Source of the DNA: Bacteroidota bacterium
GTDB lineage: Bacteria > Bacteroidota > Bacteroidia > Bacteroidales > VadinHA17
NCBI GenBank assembly: GCA_030593185.1
Contig: JAUVHQ010000110.1
Location: 1 to 6,871, forward strand
Reading direction: 5' to 3'
Length of the DNA stretch: 6,871 nt
A program made the translations under genes and the position numbers. The notes under the pieces are model-generated. The model worked only from the letters and a program-made list of their open reading frames with translations. It was not told the origin of the DNA and made no database searches. The stretch's first letter is position 1, and each line of letters begins with the position of its first letter. Below, piece after piece: positions 1-5,371 of the stretch.

Positions 1-346
1 ATAACTCGAAAAAAATATACGGGAATGCAAGAATAATTCCAGTAAGAATTGAGACCATAATATGGGTAGTAAACTGTCCTGCCATACGAATGTTGATTAT
101 TTCAAATGGGTTTGAATTAATACAAAGGGCCGGGACATTTACAATTTCACTAAATGCACATAACATCCGGTTTGTGAAAAATTCAGGAGTCTTTGGAGCC
201 AGAATTATTTTATCGAAAATAATATCATGAAAAATAAATGCTGCAATAGCAATAATGAGAATTGACAAAAATGCCCGTAAAAGATGCCATCTCAGTTCTT
301 CAAGATGGCCAAGGAACGACATTTCATTTTTCTTTTTTTTCGTCAT
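1..346 (-). CDS. tatC: TatC, Sec-independent protein translocase subunit (partial, N-terminal 115 codons)
   Basis: TatC is the multi-spanning inner-membrane core of the twin-arginine translocase. It binds the RR signal peptide and, with TatA, exports folded proteins. The reverse strand reads from ATG at 346 off the left edge. Residues 9-25 (MSFLGHLEELRWHLLRA) carry the HLEELR signature of the TatC cytoplasmic N-terminus. A first membrane helix lies at about 22-42, a periplasmic loop at about 43-90 contains Cys63 and Cys75, and a second helix at about 93-113 ends in FPYIFFEL, where TatC proteins usually read FPYxxxExW. Only about 40-45% of a normal TatC (roughly 250-280 aa) is visible. No Shine-Dalgarno site is visible. 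An internal in-frame ATG at 322 (MSFLGHLEELR) is an alternative start that removes a Lys-rich leader. The gene is divergent from recQ. The family assignment is secure from motif order and topology; the missing two-thirds cannot be checked. Confidence 0.93.
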   Translation of the reverse strand, partial: MTKKKKNEMSFLGHLEELRWHLLRAFLSILIIAIAAFIFHDIIFDKIILAPKTPEFFTNRMLCAFSEIVNVPALCINSNPFEIINIRMAGQFTTHIMVSILTGIILAFPYIFFEL

Positions 347-372
347 ATTGTTAATTAATAACCGGCTTCATG

Positions 373-469
373 AACCTGTTCTGTTCATTTACCATATTTT
401 TTTTGTATAATAACTTGAAAACCTGGTTTTAGTGCCCAGGTTTGTTGAAATATAATGAAAAACAGGTTT
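373..469. repeat. Four copies of an AACCTG(T/G)-type motif in both orientations
   Basis: Related 8-9 bp sites occur at 373-380 (AACCTGTT, plus), 419-427 (AAACCTGGT, plus), 436-443 (CCAGGTTT, the reverse complement of AAACCTGG) and 461-469 (AACAGGTTT, the reverse complement of AAACCTGTT). The first and last are exact inverted copies of AACCTGTT, and the middle two are exact inverted copies of AAACCTGG. Nested inverted sites between divergent promoters would suit a transcription-factor operator, but no regulator is encoded nearby and the function is inferred. Chance similarity is possible. Confidence 0.35.
419..443. repeat. 8-bp inverted repeat with 9-nt loop
   Basis: AAACCTGG at 419-426 and CCAGGTTT at 436-443 are perfect reverse complements separated by ttttagtgc. 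Neither strand has a strong T-tract directly after the stem (the plus strand continues TTGAAATA), so it is not a good intrinsic terminator. It lies about 75-95 bp upstream of the tatC start and more fits an operator-like or RNA-hairpin site. Confidence 0.4.
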
Positions 470-640
470 GATTAATAAAAGCTATTAAACTTTGTCAAAA
501 TAAATTTAGAGTTAAGAAAAAATATTGTATATTTAATTTACAAATGTATTTATTTTTTGGAGATATTGATAAATTTAATTTTTACGACCTGAATTTAGGA
601 GACATATTAATTAAAAATTAATTATATTGAATATACAAAG

Positions 641-673
641 ATGGTATATGAAATATTTGAAAAGAGAAAATGA
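641..673 (+). CDS. Possible 10-codon leader ORF overlapping the recQ start
   Basis: ATG at 641 opens a 10-codon frame (MVYEIFEKRK) that ends with TGA at 671-673. This stop overlaps the recQ ATG at 670 as ATGA, the arrangement often seen in translationally coupled genes. A purine-rich TAGGAG lies at about 597-602, too far upstream to serve this ATG as a normal Shine-Dalgarno site. The peptide is Lys/Glu-rich with no regulatory codon run. It could be a leader that feeds ribosomes onto recQ, or a chance frame in AT-rich DNA. I favour chance slightly. Confidence 0.2.
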   Translation: MVYEIFEKRK

Positions 674-2865
674 TGAGTTTTGGAGTCGACATTTCTTTGG
701 TTAATTATTTGAAGAAATTCTTTGGATTCAATAATTTTAAAGGGAATCAGGAAGTTATTATCAGGAATGTTCTTGCCGGTAACGACACTTTTGTTTTGAT
801 GCCTACCGGAGGTGGAAAATCGCTCTGTTACCAGCTACCATCTATGATTATTTCAAGTACTGCAATCGTTATCTCACCATTGATAGCCCTGATGAAAAAT
901 CAGGTTGATTCTATGAGAAGTTACAGTGCCGAGGATGGTATAGCACATTTCATGAATTCTTCTCTGACAAGAATGGCTATTCAGCAGGTTAAAAATGATG
1001 TGCTGAATAAAAAGACGAGATTGTTGTATGTTGCCCCTGAATCATTGACCAAACAGGAGAATATTGATTTTCTTAAACAGGTAGATATTTCCTTTTATGC
1101 TATTGATGAAGCTCATTGTATATCGGAGTGGGGACATGATTTTCGCCCGGAATACAGGCGTATCAGACCAATAGTGGAAGAAATCGGAATTGCCCCGATA
1201 ATTGCTCTTACTGCTACAGCTACACCAAAAGTACAGCACGATATTCAGAAAAACCTGAATATCCTTGATGCCAAAGTATATAAATCTTCATTTAACCGGC
1301 CAAATCTCTATTACGAGGTAAGATCTAAAATTAATCCAACGAAGGAAATTATTAAGTTTATTAAGAATAATTCCGGGAAATCCGGTATTATTTATTGCCT
1401 GAGCAGAAAAAAGGTTGAACAATTGTCTGAAACACTTCAGGTTAACGGAATAAAAGCACTGCCATATCATGCAGGAATGGATTCAGTTACACGTAGTAAA
1501 ACGCAGGATAAATTCTTAATGGAAGATATTGATGTAATTGTGGCAACAATTGCATTCGGTATGGGTATTGACAAACCCGATGTCAGGTTCGTTATTCATC
1601 ATGATATTCCCAAAAGCCTGGAAGGATATTATCAGGAAACCGGCAGGGCTGGCAGAGATGGTGGCGAAGGCCAATGTTTGGTGTTTTATAGTTATAAAGA
1701 TATCCAGAAACTGGAAAAGTTTATGCAGGGGAAACCAGTTGCTGAACAGGAAATTGGTAAGCAGCTTATTCTTGAAACAGTGTCATATGCCGAATCTTCT
1801 GTTTGCAGAAGGAAAACATTATTGCACTATTTTGGCGAATCGTACAATGAAGAAAATTGTGGAACTTGTGATAATTGCCTCTATCCGAAAAAGGAATTTG
1901 AAGGTTCAGAATATGTCCTGAAAGTACTGAACACGGTTGTTGCAGTAAATGAGAAATTCAAAGTCGATCATATAGCAAATATTATCGCAGGAAATAAAAC
2001 TTCCATGATAAAATCATATAAGCATCATAATCTTGATATGTTTAATACTGGTGAAGGAAGAGATGAGAAATTCTGGAATACTGTTGGACGACAGGCGCTC
2101 ATAAACAAACTTCTTGAAAAGGATATTGAAAATTACGGGTTATTGAAAATGACCGGCAAGGGGAAGGAATTCATAAAAAATCCTTACTCTATAATGTTGA
2201 GTGAGGATCATGATTATAACAGCCTTGAAGAAGATGAAATAACAGCTTCAGGTGGAAGGACAGGGGCAGTTGATGAAGAGTTGTTCCATATTGTAAAAAA
2301 TCTTCGGAAAAAAATATCCAGGGAAAAAAACCTTCCACCCTTTGTAATCTTTCAGGATCCCTCCCTTGAAGATATGGCTATCCATTATCCCATAACACTT
2401 GAAGAAATGCAAAATATTTCAGGTGTGGGTGTAGGTAAAGCTACACGTTACGGTAAAGAATTCGTTGATCTGATAAAAAAATATGTTGATGAAAATGATA
2501 TCATCCGACCTCAGGATATGGTGGTTAAATCAGTTATTAATAAATCCGGACTGAAAGTATATATTATTCAAAGCATAGATAGAAAACGGTTACTTGAGGA
2601 TATTGCCGATGCTAAGGGGTTGGAAATGTGCGAACTACTTGATGAAATTGAGGCAATTGTCAATTCAGGAACAAAACTTGACCTTGATTATTACCTGAAT
2701 GAAGTACTGGATGAAGAACGCCAGGAAGAGGTATTTGAATATTTCAGAGATGAGGCTGAAACGGAATCTATTGATGCTGCTCTTAATGAATTGGGAGAGG
2801 ATGAGTATTCCGAGGAGGATATTCGCCTGATGAGAATTAAATTTATGTCGGAAATGGGAAACTGA
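670..2865 (+). CDS. recQ: ATP-dependent DNA helicase RecQ
   Basis: RecQ is a 3'-5' superfamily 2 DNA helicase acting in recombination, replication-fork repair and suppression of illegitimate exchange. Visible parts in order: motif 0 at about 18-27 (FGFNNFKGNQ), Walker A MPTGGGKS at 44-51, motif Ia VISPLIALMKNQ at about 67-78, DEAH at 146-149 with the aromatic-rich loop ISEWGHDFRPEYRR, motif III ALTATAT at 179-185, motif V ATIAFGMGIDKPDVR at 292-306 and arginine-finger motif VI QETGRAGRD at 322-330. Four cysteines (379, 397, 400, 403) make the zinc site. A winged-helix RQC region follows to about 510, then an HRDC domain at about 533-608. Residues 611-731 are an extension with an acidic tail. 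E. coli RecQ is about 610 aa; the longer form, as I recall, is usual in Bacteroidota. Start: tandem ATGs at 670 and 673, with AAAAGAG just upstream. A terminator follows the stop, so it is probably transcribed alone. Confidence 0.97.
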   Translation: MMSFGVDISLVNYLKKFFGFNNFKGNQEVIIRNVLAGNDTFVLMPTGGGKSLCYQLPSMIISSTAIVISPLIALMKNQVDSMRSYSAEDGIAHFMNSSLTRMAIQQVKNDVLNKKTRLLYVAPESLTKQENIDFLKQVDISFYAIDEAHCISEWGHDFRPEYRRIRPIVEEIGIAPIIALTATATPKVQHDIQKNLNILDAKVYKSSFNRPNLYYEVRSKINPTKEIIKFIKNNSGKSGIIYCLSRKKVEQLSETLQVNGIKALPYHAGMDSVTRSKTQDKFLMEDIDVIVATIAFGMGIDKPDVRFVIHHDIPKSLEGYYQETGRAGRDGGEGQCLVFYSYKDIQKLEKFMQGKPVAEQEIGKQLILETVSYAESSVCRRKTLLHYFGESYNEENCGTCDNCLYPKKEFEGSEYVLKVLNTVVAVNEKFKVDHIANIIAGNKTSMIKSYKHHNLDMFNTGEGRDEKFWNTVGRQALINKLLEKDIENYGLLKMTGKGKEFIKNPYSIMLSEDHDYNSLEEDEITASGGRTGAVDEELFHIVKNLRKKISREKNLPPFVIFQDPSLEDMAIHYPITLEEMQNISGVGVGKATRYGKEFVDLIKKYVDENDIIRPQDMVVKSVINKSGLKVYIIQSIDRKRLLEDIADAKGLEMCELLDEIEAIVNSGTKLDLDYYLNEVLDEERQEEVFEYFRDEAETESIDAALNELGEDEYSEEDIRLMRIKFMSEMGN

Positions 2866-2890
2866 CAGATAAATTTTTTTTTTGTGAAAC

Positions 2891-2922
2891 CGGCAGTTTA
2901 TCATAAACTGCTGTTTTTTTTT
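2891..2922 (+). terminator. Intrinsic terminator after recQ
   Basis: The inverted repeat GCAGTTTAT (2893-2901), C, ATAAACTGC (2903-2911) is perfect. Outer pairs 2891/2913 (C-G) and 2892/2912 (G-U) extend it. The likely RNA stem is about 10 bp with a three-base loop, followed directly by nine T at 2914-2922. It starts 25 nt after the recQ stop, in the right place to end the recQ transcript before the ABC operon. A separate run of ten T lies at 2874-2883 ahead of the hairpin. The minus strand lacks a good T-tract, so I call it one-directional. Confidence 0.9.
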
Positions 2923-2923
2923 G

Positions 2924-2932
2924 TATCTTTTG
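2924..2932 (+). promoter_or_regulatory. Candidate -7 element for the ABC operon
   Basis: TATCTTTTG followed by CC resembles the Bacteroidota primary-sigma -7 box TAnnTTTG, with one extra T. It would place transcription start near 2938, about 40 nt before the GTG start. The expected -33 TTTG is not clear: this position falls inside the recQ terminator hairpin (TTTA at 2897-2900). The site is tentative. Confidence 0.35.
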
Positions 2933-2976
2933 CCAGATTAATTCGTCTTAAATAAAATATGTAAAAGTCATTAATC

Positions 2977-3873
2977 GTGAATGAGATATTAAGTATTCAG
3001 AATCTGTCAAAGAATTTTGGAAAAATAAAAGCTGTTGATGATTTGTCTTTCACAGTTGAAAAAGGTACTGTTTACGGTATCCTTGGTCCGAATGGAAGCG
3101 GGAAGACAACTACCTTGTCTGTAATAACCGGTGTTTTACATCCTGCAAGCGGAAGTTACCGGTGGTTTGGTAAAAAACCAGGAAAATGGGAACGAAAAAG
3201 AATGGGATCACTGATTGAAATTCCAAACTTTTATCCCTACCTGACACTGTTCCAGAATTTGCAAATAGTTGCCCGGATTAAAAATGTGCCGGAAGAGGAT
3301 ATTAACCGGGTTCTGGGAATCACTGATCTCCTCAAAAGAAAGTATTCAAGATTTGACACTCTTTCGCTTGGGATGAAACAACGTTTGTCTTTTGCATCAG
3401 TGTTGCTTGGTGATCCGGAAGTTTTAGTGCTCGATGAGCCGGCAAACGGACTTGACCCTGAAGGTATAGCGGAGGTAAGAAAGATCATTGTGTCGGAAAG
3501 GAATAAAGGGAAAACTATTATTATTGCCAGTCATATCCTTGATGAAGTGGAAAAAGTTTGCACGCATGTGGGTGTTTTAAAAATGGGGAAACTGATTGCC
3601 AGTGGCAGGGTTGACAAGCTTCTGGCAATGGACAGGGTAGTGACAATGTCGGCACCGGATAATACAAAACTTAAAGAAATCCTGGAAAAATCGGGTTTGG
3701 TTAAAAATATTAAGGAAGATGTAGATAGCATTTCAGCAACCATTTTATCTGAAACAGAGCCGGGAGAGATAAATAAATATGTTATAGAAAAAGGTATTAC
3801 ACTAACCCGCCTTGAGGTGAATAAACCAACCCTTGAATCACAATTCCTTGAACTGGTACGCGAACAAAACTGA
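2977..3873 (+). CDS. ABC transporter ATP-binding protein (BcrA/NatA-like)
   Basis: This is the cytoplasmic ATPase of an ABC-2 type exporter that powers the permease encoded 5 nt downstream. Motifs: Walker A GPNGSGKT at 37-44, a Q-loop region LIEIPNFYPYLT at 79-90, signature LSLGMKQR at 129-136, Walker B VLVLDEP at 149-155 with catalytic Glu154, D-loop NGLD at 157-160 and H-loop His186. The usual Q-loop Gln is replaced by Glu81, as in the BcrA/lantibiotic-immunity group (IExPxFYPxLT). At 298 aa the length is normal; residues from about 215 form the C-terminal accessory region. The start is GTG at 2977: upstream ATG 2959 runs straight into TAA, ATG 2981 is out of frame, and MNEILSIQNLSKNFG matches the family's N-terminus. 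No Shine-Dalgarno site is seen. The substrate is unknown; peptide antibiotic efflux or ion export are the usual roles of relatives, not shown here. Confidence 0.93.
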   Translation: MNEILSIQNLSKNFGKIKAVDDLSFTVEKGTVYGILGPNGSGKTTTLSVITGVLHPASGSYRWFGKKPGKWERKRMGSLIEIPNFYPYLTLFQNLQIVARIKNVPEEDINRVLGITDLLKRKYSRFDTLSLGMKQRLSFASVLLGDPEVLVLDEPANGLDPEGIAEVRKIIVSERNKGKTIIIASHILDEVEKVCTHVGVLKMGKLIASGRVDKLLAMDRVVTMSAPDNTKLKEILEKSGLVKNIKEDVDSISATILSETEPGEINKYVIEKGITLTRLEVNKPTLESQFLELVREQN

Positions 3874-3878
3874 ACAAG

Positions 3879-4706
3879 ATGAAGAAATTATTGAAAAACG
3901 AACTAACCAAAACCCTGAACTATGCTTCTTTCAAGGTAATTATGACTCTTCATTTTGTCCTGTTCCTGCTGGTTATAATTATTACTTCAAAAATCGATAT
4001 TGCCGTTCCGGGTTTTAGTATGAGAAATCTTTTCCGGTTTCCGGATGTGTGGGCCACATTTGCCTGGGTTGCAAGCTGGTTTAATATATTACTGGCTATT
4101 ATGGTGATAGTATTGGTGGGAAACGAATTTTCATTTCGTACTTTCCGTCAACAAGTAATAAATGGGTTGAGTGTTGAAGATTTGGTAATAGGGAAGGGGA
4201 TAATAATATTTCTAATAGCTCTCTATAGCCTGTTACTGGTTTTCCTTTCAGGTTCTGTGTTTGGAATTATTTTTAGTCATAATTTTGAATTCGCAGATCT
4301 CTTCAGTAAATCCTACCTTCTTGCAGTTTATTTCATACAAGCGGTAGGATATATGATAATTGGAATGCTTTTTGCCATTATTTTCAGAAATAATTCCCTT
4401 TCGATCATAATGTTTCTTCTATATTTTATTTTTATTGAACCAATTATCAGAAGATTCTTTTCACCAGAAGTAAGGCAGTTTTTTCCGGTAAAGATCATTT
4501 CGCACCTTACCCCACCACCGGAAGTATTAACCATTGCATCGGAAAAAACAATCGAAAACTCTACGGGAACCACCAGTTTTGATTTTGAGTCGATCGGACT
4601 AATACCACATCAATTGTCTCTGTTTGTTACCTTATTGCTGGCTATAGGATTTATCGCACTGTTCGTTTTTCTCATTTTCCAGATTATGCGCAGGAGGGAT
4701 CTGTAA
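3879..4706 (+). CDS. ABC-2 type transporter permease
   Basis: This is the membrane half of the exporter, 275 aa. Hydrophobic segments at about 18-37, 61-81, 107-131, 147-169, 172-189 and 246-270 give six predicted helices. Both ends are likely cytoplasmic: the N-terminus is MKKLLKNELTK and the C-terminus is RRRDL. GNEFSFRTFRQQVINGLS at 81-98, after helix 2, matches the ABC-2 permease coupling segment (E-x-x-x-x-T-x-R-Q). A polar stretch at about 193-243, rich in Pro, Ser and Thr, lies between helices 5 and 6 and is probably external. The ATG follows the ATPase stop by 5 nt (acaag), so the two genes form one transcript and are probably translationally coupled. No ribosome-binding site is visible. 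The operon has no regulator, histidine kinase or substrate gene beside it, so the cargo cannot be named. No canonical terminator follows; the nearest structure is the long inverted repeat at 4789-4838. Confidence 0.88.
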   Translation: MKKLLKNELTKTLNYASFKVIMTLHFVLFLLVIIITSKIDIAVPGFSMRNLFRFPDVWATFAWVASWFNILLAIMVIVLVGNEFSFRTFRQQVINGLSVEDLVIGKGIIIFLIALYSLLLVFLSGSVFGIIFSHNFEFADLFSKSYLLAVYFIQAVGYMIIGMLFAIIFRNNSLSIIMFLLYFIFIEPIIRRFFSPEVRQFFPVKIISHLTPPPEVLTIASEKTIENSTGTTSFDFESIGLIPHQLSLFVTLLLAIGFIALFVFLIFQIMRRRDL

Positions 4707-4728
4707 TTAAGTGATACAGTGTCAAAAA

Positions 4729-4763
4729 GTTACGAGTTACGGATTATGAGTTGCGGGTTGTCA
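4729..4763. repeat. Degenerate 7-bp tandem repeat (about five units)
   Basis: Five consecutive heptamers read GTTACGA, GTTACGG, ATTATGA, GTTGCGG, GTTGTCA. The consensus is GTTACGR, with the first four units close to it. It begins 22 nt after the permease stop, in a convergent gap, and is richer in G than its surroundings. Heptameric repeats of this sort occur dispersed between genes in some bacteria; here only one array is visible. It codes for nothing evident. Confidence 0.6.
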
Positions 4764-4788
4764 TGAGGCTATTCGAAGTTTATAAAAA

Positions 4789-4838
4789 TAATTACGTTAT
4801 TAATAACGTTATTAATGCCGTTATTAATAACGTAATTA
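4789..4838. repeat. Perfect 20-bp inverted repeat made of 12-bp tandem units
   Basis: Positions 4789-4808 and 4819-4838 are exact reverse complements, separated by ten bases (ttattaatgc). The same DNA is also a 12-bp direct repeat: CGTTATTAATAA at 4795, CGTTATTAATGC at 4807, CGTTATTAATAA at 4819 and a degraded CGTAATTAATTG at 4831. The core CGTTATTAATAACG is itself a palindrome (4795-4808 and 4819-4832). The block sits between convergent genes, so it could form a cruciform, act as a two-way transcription stop without T-tracts, or serve as a multi-site binding platform. Function is unknown; the structure is read directly. Confidence 0.9.
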
Positions 4839-4842
4839 ATTG

Positions 4843-4987
4843 TCTAATGAAAAGCATAGCAGCAATGCTACATTTCCTGTTTTGTGCGATGGGGCACACA
4901 AAAGAAAAAACTATTTTGTTTTGACAATTATTGTATTTTCTTCTTTGTTACTTAACGAACGGTATATTCAATTCCTGACCGAGTTTT
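4843..4987. other. Rest of convergent intergenic region, with one small hairpin
   Basis: Nothing convincing is encoded here. TTTTGTG (4880-4886) and CACAAAA (4897-4903) form a 7-bp hairpin; alternatively TGTGC (4883-4887) pairs with GCACA (4894-4898). The stretch 4886-4899 is locally G/C-rich compared with its flanks. AGCAT (4853-4857) and ATGCT (4865-4869) form another small pair. A 25-codon ATG frame (4847-4924) and a 65-codon TTG frame (4840-5037) are open but have no ribosome-binding site, and the longer one overlaps the end of the minus-strand gene. No T-tract suits either hairpin as a terminator. Confidence 0.45.
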
Positions 4988-5299
4988 TTATAATGAAGAA
5001 TCAAGTTGTTCTTTACTTAATGATTTCAGCTTCCTGATGGATTTTAACAGGGTAATAATAACAAAAATTGTAAAAACAGATTTCAGAAAAAAACTTACAT
5101 TTGCCACAAACCATTCTGCCTTTGTTGATGTCCATTCAGGTAATTCTTTTGATAATTTTACCTGCAGGTCTGCCAGTATATCTGTGCTTACATAATCCTG
5201 CTTAATGTCATGTAAGGACAAAAAATCGCCAAGTGTCAGGAATAACAAAATAATACATAAAACTAAAGACCAACCCAGTAATGTTTCTATACGTTTCAT
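4988..5299 (-). CDS. Small two-helix membrane protein, function unknown
   Basis: I do not recognise the family. The 103-aa product has a first hydrophobic helix at about 7-29, an acidic/polar loop at about 30-65 (DIKQDYVSTDILADL, then KELPEWTSTKAEW), a second helix at about 66-86, and a basic tail (KSIRKLKSLSKEQ). The positive-inside rule puts both ends in the cytoplasm and the loop in the periplasm. There is no cleavable signal peptide, cysteine pair or catalytic motif. ATG at 5299 is the natural start, as the helix begins straight after MKRIE. It lies 72 nt downstream of the GH3 gene on the same strand and may share its transcript, though the gap is AT-rich enough to hold its own promoter. 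Clear membrane topology makes it more credible than a random frame. Confidence 0.72.
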   Translation of the reverse strand: MKRIETLLGWSLVLCIILLFLTLGDFLSLHDIKQDYVSTDILADLQVKLSKELPEWTSTKAEWFVANVSFFLKSVFTIFVIITLLKSIRKLKSLSKEQLDSSL

Positions 5300-5310
5300 T
5301 AGTATAAAAT

Positions 5311-5335
5311 TAATTAAACATTTGTATTTTAATTA
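5311..5335. repeat. AT-only 8-bp inverted repeat between GH3 and small membrane protein gene
   Basis: TAATTAAA (5311-5318) and TTTAATTA (5328-5335) are reverse complements with a nine-base spacer. It lies in the 72-bp gap between the two minus-strand genes. Leftward transcripts would read ATTTTATAC after the stem, a poor T-tract, so at most a weak terminator; it may equally be chance in AT-rich DNA. Confidence 0.3.
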
Positions 5336-5371
5336 GTTGTAATATATTTATTTATAGTTGATACAAAATTT

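Larger units (their letters stand above)
347..669. promoter_or_regulatory. Divergent tatC/recQ intergenic region
   Basis: This 323-bp AT-rich stretch must hold the promoters of both tatC (leftward) and recQ (rightward). I see no exact Bacteroidota -7 element (TAnnTTTG) for either gene. The closest rightward match is TAAACTTTG at 486-494, which has one base too many, with TTTG upstream at 467-470; I do not call it a promoter. A T8 run followed by GTATAAT lies at 397-409. The left half holds repeated AACCTG-type motifs, listed separately. The right half has small AT-rich inverted repeats: ATTAATT/AATTAAT at 606-612 and 616-622, and TATATT/AATATA at 623-628 and 630-635. These could fold in the recQ leader but may be chance in such AT-rich DNA. 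Confidence 0.4.

Noticed and set aside
1538..1921. 127-codon plus-strand frame inside recQ
   Set aside because: A shifted frame across conserved helicase motifs V and VI and the zinc site, which are clearly read in the main frame.
2977..4706. ABC pair as a bacteriocin or antibiotic resistance cassette
   Set aside because: Only the ATPase and permease are present, with no precursor peptide, modification enzyme or two-component regulator, so the cargo cannot be assigned.
4729..4842. CRISPR array
   Set aside because: Repeat units are 7 and 12 bp with no unique spacers and no cas genes.
4880..4903. Hairpin TTTTGTG/CACAAAA as a terminator for either converging transcript
   Set aside because: No T-tract follows it in either direction.
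4847..4924. 25-codon ATG frame (begins MKSIAAMLHFLFCAMGHTKE)
   Set aside because: Too short to separate from chance and without a ribosome-binding site. It could be a remnant of a repeated element, but nothing here shows it.
4840..5037. 65-codon plus-strand frame from a TTG, with a hydrophobic middle
   Set aside because: It starts inside the repeat block, has no ribosome-binding site, overlaps the end of the minus-strand membrane-protein gene, and has no recognisable family.
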